Position numbers and translations under genes: made by a program. The notes beneath the pieces were generated by a model that saw only the letters and a list, made by a program, of their open reading frames with translations, did not search any database and was not told the origin of the DNA. Source: VRUE01 sp963817945 (GTDB lineage Bacteria > Actinomycetota > Thermoleophilia > Solirubrobacterales > 70-9). Taken from it: a stretch of 64,000 bases of DNA. The DNA is taken from the NCBI GenBank assembly GCA_963817945.1, contig CAWFQH010000004.1, positions 1 to 64,000 of the forward strand, written 5' to 3'. Below, piece by piece: positions 45,332 through 54,379 of the stretch. How positions within the stretch are numbered: position 1 is the stretch's first letter; each line of letters starts with the position of its first letter.

Positions 45332-45840
45332 AGCACCGTCGCACCGCCTTCGTCCTTTCCGCATCTCTGGCGCTGCTTCTCTGCCCCCTCGCGCGTGCCG
45401 ACAATGGCGCGACGAGCTACCGAGCTCAGGTCTTTCCAGTTCAGGGGCCGCACTGGACGAGGGGCGCGATCGGCGAGTTCGGCGCCCCGCGCAGCGGCGG
45501 TCGCATCCACGAGGGCTTTGACGTCGTCGCTCCTTGTGGGGCGCCTCTGCTGGCGGCGCGAACCGGACGCGTACTGCGCAGCGGCTACGACCCGGTCCTC
45601 TACGGCAACTTCCTCCTCATCCACGGCGCCGGCGAGCCGCGCACCTACTTCTACTCCCACCTGCGCCGTCCACCACCCGTGAATAGACGAGATCGCGTCT
45701 GGGTAGGCCAACGGGTTGGCGCCGTCGGCGCCACCGGTAACGCCCGTACCGTCGGCTGCCACCTCCACTACGAGATCCGCGTCCACGGCCGCCCGATAGA
45801 CCCCGAGCCGCTCCTACGCCGCTGGGACCGCCGCGGCTGA
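45328..45840 (+). CDS. Secreted M23 (LytM-type) metallopeptidase, probable CTG start
   Basis: About 170 residues. No ATG, GTG or TTG occurs in frame near the right place; CTG 45328 overlaps the clpP stop as CTGA, and starting there gives a textbook signal peptide (KHRRTAFVLSASLALLLCP, then LARA). The M23 core follows: RIHEGFDVVAPCG gives the first zinc ligands (His, Asp), YFYSHLRR a conserved His, and VGCHLHYEIRVHG the HxH zinc/catalytic pair, ending in IDPEPLL. It would cut peptidoglycan cross-links outside the cell or act as a degraded regulator. The single-domain form lacks coiled coils. Confidence 0.85.
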   Translation: MKHRRTAFVLSASLALLLCPLARADNGATSYRAQVFPVQGPHWTRGAIGEFGAPRSGGRIHEGFDVVAPCGAPLLAARTGRVLRSGYDPVLYGNFLLIHGAGEPRTYFYSHLRRPPPVNRRDRVWVGQRVGAVGATGNARTVGCHLHYEIRVHGRPIDPEPLLRRWDRRG

Positions 45841-45939
45841 GCGCAACCCGGAAGCCTTTCACAGCTACAGGAGCAAAGATTTTCAAAATCGGCACAAACG
45901 ACGCGCCACCCGTGCCTGGCAGCCTGGCAAAATCACGGC

Positions 45940-46509
45940 ATGCGGCGAAGGGCATTGTCTGACCGACGGCGACTGGTGCGCCACGTGGAACGCGGCGACG
46001 AGCTGCTGGAGCTGAACCGCCAAGCTTTTGACCGCCAGGTCGCCTCGCTTGACCGACTGGCCATCAGGTTCGACCGTCACGAGGAGGTGATGGACCGCGT
46101 GATCGCCGCCCTCGACAGGAATGAAGCAGCCCTCGGCAGGAATGAGGCAGCGCTCGGCAGGAATGAGGCCGCGCTCGGCAGGAATGAGGCCGCGCTTGAC
46201 CGGCATGAGGCCGCGCTTGACCGGCATGAGGCCGCGCTTGACCGGCATGAGGCCGCGCTTGACCGGCATGAGGCGCGCGCGGAGGCTCGCGAGGACGAAT
46301 TCAAGATCTTCATCCGCGATCAAGGGCGCCGCAGCGAAAAGATCATTCAGGAGATGCTGCGCCGGAACGAGGCCTTTAATGCGGAACAGTCCCGGCGAAC
46401 CGATGAAATCGTCGCACAGCTCCAGGAGCAGAGGGCCGAGACTAAGGCCCAGACACAAGCATTGCTCCGCTTGATCGATCGCTTCCCGCCGCCGGCCGAA
46501 GCGGCCTGA
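45940..46509 (+). CDS. Coiled-coil protein with heptad repeats, unknown function
   Basis: 189 residues, highly charged. After an Arg-rich start (RRRALSDRRRLVRHVERG) the protein is continuous predicted coiled coil. Residues about 59-112 are eight near-perfect seven-residue units, first EAALGRN and then EAALDRH, encoded by 21-bp tandem repeats. The C-terminal third (RRTDEIVAQLQEQRAETKAQ) is also heptad-like. No signal or membrane segment. It faces the convergent acetyltransferase gene eight bases later. Repeat number may vary between strains. No known family. Confidence 0.7.
   Translation: MRRRALSDRRRLVRHVERGDELLELNRQAFDRQVASLDRLAIRFDRHEEVMDRVIAALDRNEAALGRNEAALGRNEAALGRNEAALDRHEAALDRHEAALDRHEAALDRHEARAEAREDEFKIFIRDQGRRSEKIIQEMLRRNEAFNAEQSRRTDEIVAQLQEQRAETKAQTQALLRLIDRFPPPAEAA
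46114..46275 (+). repeat. 21-bp tandem repeats within the coiled-coil gene
   Basis: Seven full units and one partial (unit starts 46114, 46135, 46156, 46177, 46198, 46219, 46240, 46261). The first four carry GGCAGGAATGAGG-type sequence and the last four GACCGGCATGAGG-type, so two sub-arrays expanded separately. Units stay in frame. Confidence 0.95.
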
Positions 46510-46517
46510 GGCCGTTA

Positions 46518-46988
46518 CTACTCGCCGGAGTCGTCGAGGCGCAGCTCGTACTCGACCCACTCGCTGCGCTCGGCGCCGGTTGAGTCGTAGAGGCGCTGGG
46601 CGGTGAGGTTCGAGGGTTGAGTAGCCCACTCGAGCCGGTGGGCGCCGCGCTCGCGGGCGACGGTGGCGCTGGCTTCGATCAGGGCACGGCCGACGCCCTC
46701 TCTGCGAAAGCGCTCGTCGACGTAGAGGTCGTTCATCAACACGGTCTCGGCCGGGACGAGGGAGGTGAAATGCCAGTACAGGCAGGCGTAGCCGGCCAGC
46801 TCCCGCGCTCGCCAGGCGCCGAGCAGCATCCCATCCTCGCTGGGGGCGACGAAGCGGGCGAAGAAGGCTCGGTTGCGGTCCTCGTCCTCCTCCTCGACCT
46901 CGTAGAAGCGCTGATACGCGGCAATCAGCGGCAGCAGCAGCTCCAGCTGGGCAGCGGTGATCGGCTCAACTCGAATCGCTGAGGGCAT
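46518..46988 (-). CDS. GNAT-family N-acetyltransferase
   Basis: 156 residues from ATG 46986-46988; the open frame continues upstream but with an unlikely extension. The GNAT fold is seen in AGYACLYWHFTSLVP (strand beta4), VLMNDLYVDERFRREGVGRALIEAS (acetyl-CoA pyrophosphate loop RREGVG) and LEWATQPSNLTAQRLYDSTG. Such enzymes acetylate amines or small molecules; the substrate is unknown. It converges on the coiled-coil gene and is divergent from clpX. Confidence 0.88.
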   Translation of the reverse strand: MPSAIRVEPITAAQLELLLPLIAAYQRFYEVEEEDEDRNRAFFARFVAPSEDGMLLGAWRARELAGYACLYWHFTSLVPAETVLMNDLYVDERFRREGVGRALIEASATVARERGAHRLEWATQPSNLTAQRLYDSTGAERSEWVEYELRLDDSGE

Positions 46989-47102
46989 CCAGGCGACGGT
47001 AGCGCGGGGGCGGGAGCATCCGCAAGGAGTCGCCCGCAGGAAGGGACTCGCCCCGTCCCGAAGTAAACGACCGAACCGATAGGGCCGGGTTGCAGTCCCC
47101 TC

Positions 47103-47108
47103 TAAGCT
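47103..47108 (+). promoter_or_regulatory. Possible -10 box before clpX
   Basis: TAAGCT; it would give a leader of about 40 bases containing the AAGGAGG ribosome binding site. No clear -35 was found. Confidence 0.25.
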
Positions 47109-47143
47109 GTGGGACGCGACGCCGGTAGGCAACTACCGCCCGC

Positions 47144-47150
47144 AAGGAGG
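47144..47150 (+). promoter_or_regulatory. Strong Shine-Dalgarno deciding the clpX start
   Basis: AAGGAGG seven bases upstream of CTG 47158. It is the only ribosome binding site in the leader and supports translation from the CTG codon. Confidence 0.75.
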
Positions 47151-47157
47151 GATTCCG

Positions 47158-48450
<1,293 letters not shown>

Positions 48451-48451
48451 C

Positions 48452-48457
48452 TACACT
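48452..48457 (+). promoter_or_regulatory. -10-like box before valS
   Basis: TACACT, nine bases before ATG 48467, immediately after the clpX stop. The pattern is the same as at tig, clpP and ppk2. Confidence 0.4.
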
Positions 48458-48466
48458 CGGCGCTCG

Positions 48467-51094
48467 ATGCCCGACGAGCGCCGCGACGCCCTAGAGGAGA
48501 AGACCCGTTACGAACCCGCTGAGGTCGAGGCGCGGGTTTTCGCCGAGTGGATCGAGGGCGGCTATTTTCACCCGGACGCCGAGGGCACGCCCGGCGAGAA
48601 CTTCTCGGTCGCGATCCCGCCACCCAACGTAACCGGCGCCCTTCATATGGGCCACGCCCTGAACGGGTCGATGCAGGACGCGCTGGTCCGCATGAACCGG
48701 ATGCGTGGCCGCAACGCCCTTTGGATCCTCGGCACCGACCACGCCGGGATCGCCACCCAGGCGGTCGTCGAGAAAGAGCTGCGGGCCGAAGGCAAGTCCA
48801 GACACGAGCTCGGCCGCGACGCCTTCGTGAAGCGGGTTTGGGCCTGGAAAGAGGAGTACGGCTCGCGGATCGTCGAGCAGTACAAGCGGCTGGGCGCCTC
48901 TTGCGACTACGAGCGCGAGCGCTTCACCCTCGACGAGGACTACGTAAGCGCCGTCTACCGAGTCTTCAAGCAGCTCTACGACAAGGGCTACATCTACCGC
49001 GACAACTACATGGTCAACTGGGACCCGGGATCGCACTCGGCGATTTCCGACCTCGAGGTCGAGAACCGCGAGGTCGAAGACACCCTCTACTCGATCGACT
49101 ATCCGGTCGAGGGCACGGATCGGGTGCTGACCGTCGCGACCGTGCGACCGGAGACGATGCTCGCCGACACCGCCGTCGCCGTCAATCCCGACGATGAGCG
49201 CTACGCCGACTTGGTCGGGCAGCACTGCGTCCTGCCTCTGGTCGGCCGCCGCCTGCCGATCATCGCCGACGAGCACGTCGACCCAGAGTTCGGCACGGGT
49301 GCGTTGAAGATCACCCCGGGTCACGACCCGAACGATTTCGAGATCGGCCGCAAGCACGCGCTGGAGGAGATCGGCGTGATCGGCCCCGACGGCCGCATGA
49401 GCGAGGAGGCGGGGGAGCGCTTCGCAGGGCTGACCGCGGCCGAGGCGCAGGAGGCGGTCGTCTCCGCCTTGCGCGAAGAGGGCCGGCTGCGAGACGGGGA
49501 GCCCTACGTCCACTCGGTCCCCTTCTCGCACCGCTCGGGCGAGCGGATCGAGCCGTTGATCTCGTTGCAGTGGTTCTGCCGCATGGATGAGCTGGCGGCG
49601 CCAGCGATCGAGGTCGTCGAGCGCGACGAGGTGCGGATAACGCCACCGCAGTGGAAGCGCGTCTACCTGGACTGGATGCGGGAGATCCGGCCCTGGTGCA
49701 TCTCGCGCCAGCTCTGGTGGGGGCACCGGATCCCGGTCTGGTACTGCGACGCCTGCGCCAATCCAGCGATCGTCGCCGAGTCGGAACCGGATCGTTGCCC
49801 CGACTGCGGGTCAGACGAGCTGCGCCAGGAGGAGGACGTGCTCGACACCTGGTTCAGCTCGGCGATCTGGCCCTTTGCGACGCTGGGCTGGCCGGACGAC
49901 ACGCCCGAGCTGCGCGCCTTCTACCCGACCAGCTTCCTCACCACCGCCCGCGAGATTCTCTTCCTCTGGGTGGCGCGGATGGTCATGACGGGCATCGAGT
50001 TCGCCGGCGACGTCCCCTTCCGCGACGTCTACGTCCACTCGGTGATCCAGGCCCGCGACGGTCGCCGCATGTCAAAGAGCCTCGGCACCGGCATCGACCC
50101 TCTGGAGGAGATCGATCGGCACGGTGCAGATGCGCTGCGCTTCGGCCTTTTGGCGATGTCCTCGACCCAAGACGTCCGCTACTCCGATGCCAAGGTGCAG
50201 CAGGGTCGCGACCTCGCCAACAAGCTCTGGAACGCCGGGCGACTGATCTTGCTGAACTGCAAATTTCAGCAAGATCAGTCGCTCCTCAAGGCGCCGCAGG
50301 GCCAAGTCCCTGCGGCGGGAGGCGGCGGGACGCCTAGGCCCGAGCCTGTATGTATCGAGGACCGCTGGATCCTCTCGCGGTTGGAGCGGACGATCGCCTC
50401 GGTCACCGCGAAGCTGGAGGAGTACGACTTCGCCCACGCCGCCGCCGAGGCCTACTCGTTCTTCTGGTCCGAGCTCTGCGACTGGTATCTGGAGATCGTC
50501 AAGCCGCGCCTCTACGAGGGCGAGGCCGAGGTCTCGGCGACGCTGTTGTGGTCGCTGGAACGGCTGCTGGCCCTGCTGCACCCGATCATGCCTTTCGTCA
50601 CCGAGGAGATCTGGGTGTACCACCCGGCCCGTCGCGGCCACCTTGCCGTACACGCCTTCCCGGAGCCCGACGAGGCGCTCTACGACGCCGAGGCGGAGGC
50701 CGAGCTAGAGGAGTGGATTGAGCTGACCCGCCGGCTACGGGCCTGGCGCGACCTGGTTGAGGCCCCGGCGGCGAGTGTCCTGCCGGCCCGCGCCGAGGGC
50801 GCCGAGCCGCACGAGTTCGTCGGCCGCCTGTCCCGCTTCGCCTTCGGCGAGGACGGTGGCGATCCGGTCGCCGCGGTCGGCGCGGTGAAGATCCTCGCCA
50901 GCGGTGAGATCGACGCCGTCGCCGTCGCCGCTCGCCTCGAGGCGCGGCGGGCGGAGCTGCGCGCCGAGGTAGCGCGCGCGGAGGGCAAGCTCGCCAACGA
51001 GAACTTCGTCGCACGGGCGCCGGTCGAGGTGGTGGAGGAGGAGCGCGAGAAGCTCGCCCGCTACAGCGCCGAGCTGGAGGAGTTGTCGGAATAG
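48467..51094 (+). CDS. valS: Valyl-tRNA synthetase
   Basis: 875 residues, class I. ATG 48467 fits the family start; the open frame upstream is clpX in another frame. PPPNVTGALHMGHAL is the HIGH motif, then the editing domain (TVRPETMLADTAVAVNP), RQLWWGHRIPVWYC, a zinc-like CxxC pair (CDAC, CPDC) and KMSKS as RRMSKSLGTG. The anticodon-binding and C-terminal coiled-coil domains follow. A stretch of about 15-20 extra residues between LWNAGRLILL and EDRWILSRL, rich in Gln, Gly and Pro, is encoded by two perfect hairpins (50241-50317). Its stop TAG overlaps an ATA that may start folC. Confidence 0.95.
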   Translation: MPDERRDALEEKTRYEPAEVEARVFAEWIEGGYFHPDAEGTPGENFSVAIPPPNVTGALHMGHALNGSMQDALVRMNRMRGRNALWILGTDHAGIATQAVVEKELRAEGKSRHELGRDAFVKRVWAWKEEYGSRIVEQYKRLGASCDYERERFTLDEDYVSAVYRVFKQLYDKGYIYRDNYMVNWDPGSHSAISDLEVENREVEDTLYSIDYPVEGTDRVLTVATVRPETMLADTAVAVNPDDERYADLVGQHCVLPLVGRRLPIIADEHVDPEFGTGALKITPGHDPNDFEIGRKHALEEIGVIGPDGRMSEEAGERFAGLTAAEAQEAVVSALREEGRLRDGEPYVHSVPFSHRSGERIEPLISLQWFCRMDELAAPAIEVVERDEVRITPPQWKRVYLDWMREIRPWCISRQLWWGHRIPVWYCDACANPAIVAESEPDRCPDCGSDELRQEEDVLDTWFSSAIWPFATLGWPDDTPELRAFYPTSFLTTAREILFLWVARMVMTGIEFAGDVPFRDVYVHSVIQARDGRRMSKSLGTGIDPLEEIDRHGADALRFGLLAMSSTQDVRYSDAKVQQGRDLANKLWNAGRLILLNCKFQQDQSLLKAPQGQVPAAGGGGTPRPEPVCIEDRWILSRLERTIASVTAKLEEYDFAHAAAEAYSFFWSELCDWYLEIVKPRLYEGEAEVSATLLWSLERLLALLHPIMPFVTEEIWVYHPARRGHLAVHAFPEPDEALYDAEAEAELEEWIELTRRLRAWRDLVEAPAASVLPARAEGAEPHEFVGRLSRFAFGEDGGDPVAAVGAVKILASGEIDAVAVAARLEARRAELRAEVARAEGKLANENFVARAPVEVVEEEREKLARYSAELEELSE
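50241..50317. repeat. Two adjacent perfect hairpins inside valS
   Basis: First: 16-bp arms 50241-50256 and 50265-50280, loop 8. Second: 10-bp arms 50292-50301 and 50308-50317, loop 6. They lie in the segment encoding the extra residues of ValRS between two conserved motifs. Confidence 0.85.
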
Positions 51095-52380
51095 ACCCGA
51101 GCGACCCTGAGCTCTACCTCGATTCCCTCGAGCCGATCGGCTGGCGGCTGGGCCTAGAGCGGATGCACAAGCTCTCGACCCTGCTCGGGCTGCCGCAGCA
51201 CCGCTTCGCTTCGATTCACGTCGTCGGGACCAACGGCAAGTCGTCGGTGACGCGGATGACGGCGGCGCTGTTGGAGGCTCACGGCGTCCGCACCGGCGCC
51301 TGCCTCTCGCCGCACTCCGAGCGCTGGGCCGAACGGATCCTGATCGCTGGCGAGGAGATCGACAGGGCCGCCTTCGCAGCCGCCGTCGAGCGCGCGGCCG
51401 AGGCCGCCGCCGCGGTCAACCGCTCTCTCGCCGAGGGCGAAGCGGTCACCCAGTTCGAGCTGGCGACTGCCGCCTCCTTCGTGGCGCTGGCGGCGGCTGG
51501 CATCGAGGCCGCCGTGATCGAGGCCGGGCTGGGCGGGAGGCTCGACGCCACCAACACGATCCCCTCGAAGGAGACGGTCCTCACCTCGGTTGGGCTCGAT
51601 CACACACAATGGCTCGGCGAGACGGTGGGGGAGATCGCGGCGGAGAAGCTGGCGGTCCTGCGCGACCACTCGACCCTGGTCGTCGGTCGGCTCGACCCGG
51701 AGGTCGCCTCGCTGGCGAAGCAGACCGCGCGTGAACGGGGCGCCCGACTGATCGTCGCGTCGGAGGACCCCGGACCGGGTTTGGAACTAGGCGCCACGGG
51801 CCCCTTCCAGCGCCGCAACTTCGCCCTCGCCTGCGCCGCTGCCGAGGCGTTCCTGGGTCGGGAGCTCGATCTGGATCGGGTCGCCGCCGTCGCGGCTGCG
51901 ACCGAGGTGCCGGGCCGACTCGAGCGCGTAGCCGATGACCCACCGACGTTCATCGACGCCGCCCACAACCCGCAGGGCGCGGCGGCGTTGGGCGAGGCTC
52001 TCAACGAAGTGGCCGCGGGTCGCCCCGTGGTCGCCTGCCTGGCGATCCTCGGTGACAAGGATGTTGCGGCGTTTGTCCGCGCCCTGGCCCCTGCCCTCGA
52101 CCGTGCCGTCTGCACCGAGATCCCCTCTTCCCCTGCCGACCACCCCGCCGACGGGCCGAAAACGGCACCCCGGGTGCCGTTTTCGGCCCGTCGGCGGTCT
52201 GTTCCCGCTGTGGAGCTGGCCCGGGCCTGTGTGGAGGCAGGCATCGCCGCCGAGGTCGAGCCGGGGTTCGACGCCGCGATGCGCCGCGGCCGGACACTCG
52301 CGGCGGAGCGCGCCGGCGTGCTTGTCATTGCCGGCTCGCACTACGCGCTGCGCCCGGCCCGCGCCGCTCTCGCTGCCTGA
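51091..52380 (+). CDS. folC: Folylpolyglutamate synthase/dihydrofolate synthase
   Basis: About 429 residues if it starts at ATA 51091, 405 from the first ATG (51163). The 24 residues before that ATG (LYLDSLEPIGWRLGLER) match the usual FolC N-terminus, yet no ATG, GTG or TTG is in frame there; ATA 51091 overlaps the valS stop as ATAG. P-loop VVGTNGKSSVTRM, EAGLGGRLDATN and FIDAAHNPQGAAAL are the family's ATP, Mg and substrate motifs. It adds glutamate to folates. An exact 49-base palindrome is part of the coding sequence at 52147-52195, encoding a Pro/Arg-rich loop (DGPKTAPRVPFSARR). Confidence 0.93.
   Translation: MDPSDPELYLDSLEPIGWRLGLERMHKLSTLLGLPQHRFASIHVVGTNGKSSVTRMTAALLEAHGVRTGACLSPHSERWAERILIAGEEIDRAAFAAAVERAAEAAAAVNRSLAEGEAVTQFELATAASFVALAAAGIEAAVIEAGLGGRLDATNTIPSKETVLTSVGLDHTQWLGETVGEIAAEKLAVLRDHSTLVVGRLDPEVASLAKQTARERGARLIVASEDPGPGLELGATGPFQRRNFALACAAAEAFLGRELDLDRVAAVAAATEVPGRLERVADDPPTFIDAAHNPQGAAALGEALNEVAAGRPVVACLAILGDKDVAAFVRALAPALDRAVCTEIPSSPADHPADGPKTAPRVPFSARRRSVPAVELARACVEAGIAAEVEPGFDAAMRRGRTLAAERAGVLVIAGSHYALRPARAALAA
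52147..52195. repeat. Perfect 49-base palindrome inside folC
   Basis: 24-bp arms 52147-52170 and 52172-52195 around a single central base (52171). The reading frame continues through it. It lies in a loop just before the conserved SVPAVELARA helix, where length variation is tolerated. Confidence 0.9.
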
Positions 52381-52401
52381 CCGGTATGCGAGGATTCCGA
52401 C

Positions 52402-52521
52402 GTGGATCGCAGCGCCGGATCTGAATTGCTTTCGATGATGGGCTTGGTCGCCGCCGTGGTCGCGGCGGTGATCCTCGTCTTCTTTGGAGTCGGCTACCTG
52501 TTCGGCAGGCTGTTCCTTTGA
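52402..52521 (+). CDS. Small single-pass membrane protein (39 residues)
   Basis: GTG 52402 to TGA 52519-52521, 21 bases after folC. After about 11 polar residues it is one hydrophobic helix (GLVAAVVAAVILVFFGVGYL) with a short Arg-containing end. No family recognised. Position suggests co-transcription with folC. Confidence 0.5.
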   Translation: MDRSAGSELLSMMGLVAAVVAAVILVFFGVGYLFGRLFL

Positions 52522-52568
52522 ACCGCGCCTGTTTTGCCCGGACAGGGTTCGCGCCACAGGCGGCGAAG

Positions 52569-52574
52569 TAGACT
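52569..52574 (+). promoter_or_regulatory. Possible -10 box before the zinc-ribbon membrane gene
   Basis: TAGACT, 29 bases before ATG 52604, giving a leader of about 20 bases. Same hexamer type as the boxes before tig and ppk2. Confidence 0.25.
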
Positions 52575-52603
52575 CACCGTCCCTCCGGCGCCCCCCTTCA
52601 GCC

Positions 52604-53251
52604 ATGGCACTAGCGATCTTCGGCATCAGCAACGACGGCCTCAACCTGGTCGTCAACCTCCTCGTCCTGATGTTGGTCGTGGTCTGGCTGGCGCTGATCG
52701 TCTACACCTACCTTGACGCCAAGCGCCGTATCTCCGATCCCTTCCTGGTCGGCTGCGCGACGCTCGCATCCTTCATCCCCTACATCGGCACCGCCGTCTA
52801 CGCGATCGTGCGGCCGCCCGAGTTCCTCGAGGACGCTCATGAACGCGAGCTGGAGATCAAGGCTGCCGAGCTGCGCGTGCGGCAGCTCGAAGAGCTGACC
52901 TGTCAGGGCTGCGGCTACCCAATTGAGAAGTCCTACCTGCGCTGTCCGCAGTGCCAGCGCCGCCTCAAGGATCCCTGCCAGAGCTGCGGCAAGCCGGTCG
53001 ACCCGCGCTGGTCGCTGTGCCCCCATTGCGAGACGCCGCTCTCAGAGCGCGAGCGCCCGCAGCGCCGCCAGCGGCCGGCCGAGAGCCGCAAACCGCCGCG
53101 CGAAGAGGAGCGTCGGCGCCCATCCGAAGCCGAGCGCAAGCCGGCTCGCCGGAAAGCCGAGCCGCCGCGCACCGTCCAAGAGCCTGCAAGCCCGAGTCGA
53201 CCCCAAAGGAGCCCCAGTCGTGAGCCGGACCCTGATCCTCGTAAAGCCTGA
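52604..53251 (+). CDS. Membrane-anchored double zinc-ribbon protein
   Basis: 215 residues from ATG 52604. Two hydrophobic segments near the N-terminus (LVVNLLVLMLVVVWLALIVY; FIPYIGTAVYAIV), then a short helix and two zinc ribbons, each with two CxxC knuckles (CQGCGYPI with CPQC; CQSCGKPV with CPHC). The last 70 residues are a charged, Pro/Arg/Glu-rich tail. A cytosolic scaffold or regulator is plausible; function is unknown. Its 3' end overlaps ndk by 32 bases. Confidence 0.8.
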   Translation: MALAIFGISNDGLNLVVNLLVLMLVVVWLALIVYTYLDAKRRISDPFLVGCATLASFIPYIGTAVYAIVRPPEFLEDAHERELEIKAAELRVRQLEELTCQGCGYPIEKSYLRCPQCQRRLKDPCQSCGKPVDPRWSLCPHCETPLSERERPQRRQRPAESRKPPREEERRRPSEAERKPARRKAEPPRTVQEPASPSRPQRSPSREPDPDPRKA

Positions 53252-53627
53252 CGCCTTCGAGCGCGCCTTGACCGGCGAGGTCCTCGCCCGTTTCGAGCGC
53301 AAGGGGCTGCGGATCGCGGCGCTGAAATCGATGCAGGCCGACGAGTCGATCGCCAACGAGCACTACGCCGAGCACCGCGAGAAGCCGTTTTTCGGCGAGC
53401 TGGTCGAGTTCATCACCGGCGGCACGCTGGTGGCGATGGTGCTGGAGGGGACCGAAGCGGTCCCCGCGGCACGCCAGTTGATTGGCGCCACCAATCCGGT
53501 CGAGGCCGCCCCGGGCTCGATCCGCGGCGACTACGCGCTCGAGGTGACCTTCAACATGGTCCATGGTTCGGACTCCGATGAGTCGGCCGAGCGCGAGATC
53601 GGGATCTGGTTTCCAGAGTTGAATTGA
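53220..53627 (+). CDS. ndk: Nucleoside diphosphate kinase
   Basis: 135 residues from GTG 53220, within the tail of the zinc-ribbon gene, with an AAAGGAG ribosome binding site at 53203-53209. Balances NTP pools by a phospho-His mechanism. TLILVKPDAFERAL starts the fold; the active His is in MVHGSDSDESAEREIG, with GSIRGDYAL and ATNPVEAAPGS before it. Length and motifs are normal. Confidence 0.95.
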   Translation: MSRTLILVKPDAFERALTGEVLARFERKGLRIAALKSMQADESIANEHYAEHREKPFFGELVEFITGGTLVAMVLEGTEAVPAARQLIGATNPVEAAPGSIRGDYALEVTFNMVHGSDSDESAEREIGIWFPELN

Positions 53628-53671
53628 GGCTCCGGCTGAGGGTCGAGCCCTGCTGGGCCGGCGGGTCCTGT

Positions 53672-53733
53672 CGCCGTTTTGGTGCCACCATCCTGCGGTG
53701 CAGTAGCTCCTCGGACGGTCCCCCAAAACGGCG
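53672..53733. repeat. Inverted repeat between ndk and maf
   Basis: 11-bp perfect arms 53672-53682 and 53723-53733 with a 40-base loop. The arm core AAAACGGC(A/G)CC resembles the arm of the folC palindrome. It could be a terminator for ndk or a decayed copy of the same element. Confidence 0.45.
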
Positions 53734-53751
53734 CCACCCCCCGGCAGAGAC

Positions 53752-54324
53752 GTGAAAGACCCACAGCCCGCAGCGACCAAAGTCACTTTGGCGTCCGGAT
53801 CGCCGCAGCGGAGCGAGATTCTCTCCAAGCTGGGGGTGGAGTTCGAGGTGGTGGTGCCCGGGGTGGAGGAGTTGACGGGTGGCGATCCTGAGGTCGAGGT
53901 GCTCGAGAACGCCTGGCGCAAGGCACGGGCCGTCCAAGGCGAGGGGTTGGTCATTGCCTGCGACACTGACGTCGTTCTCGACGGCAGGGCGCTGGGGAAG
54001 CCCGCCGACGAGGGGGAGGCGCGCGAGTACCTGGACCGGATGTCAGGTCGTCCCCACACCGTGCTCAGCGGGCTCGTCGTCCTCGCCGGCGGCGAGGAGC
54101 GCAGTGGCCTCGAACGCACGACCGTCGTCTTCAGGGATCTAGACGACGCGGCGAAGGAGCGCTACGTCCGCTTCGGCGAGTGGCGGGGTCGCTCCGGCGG
54201 GTACGCGATCCAGACCCTCGGCTCGACGCTAGTGGCCCGCCTGGAGGGAAGCGTCTCCAACGTCGTTGGCCTGCCGGTTGGGCTGCTCTTCGAGCTGGCG
54301 CCTGAATTGTTCCAAGCTGGCTGA
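53752..54324 (+). CDS. maf: Maf-family nucleotide pyrophosphatase
   Basis: 190 residues from GTG 53752. House-cleaning nucleoside triphosphate pyrophosphatase. The family start ASGSPQRSEILSKLG, EVLENAWRKARAV, ACDTDVVLDGRALGKP and GRPHTVLSGLVV are clear, with Arg, Lys and Asp residues of the active site. The Tyr/Gln stretch SGGYAIQTLGS is typical. First gene before the mre operon, with a 55-base gap to mreB. Confidence 0.92.
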   Translation: MKDPQPAATKVTLASGSPQRSEILSKLGVEFEVVVPGVEELTGGDPEVEVLENAWRKARAVQGEGLVIACDTDVVLDGRALGKPADEGEAREYLDRMSGRPHTVLSGLVVLAGGEERSGLERTTVVFRDLDDAAKERYVRFGEWRGRSGGYAIQTLGSTLVARLEGSVSNVVGLPVGLLFELAPELFQAG

Positions 54325-54379
54325 CCGGCCCAGCATTCTTGCTGCGTCTGGGATGATTCGGAGCTTCACCCACTTACGC

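Noticed and set aside
46114..46275. CRISPR array considered for the regular 21-bp repeats
   Set aside because: The units are contiguous with no spacers, stay in frame and encode heptads; no cas genes are near.
46077..46313. Reverse frame with a repeated Ser/Ala/Arg peptide
   Set aside because: It is only the complement of the 21-bp repeats of the coiled-coil gene; no start context or further sequence supports it.
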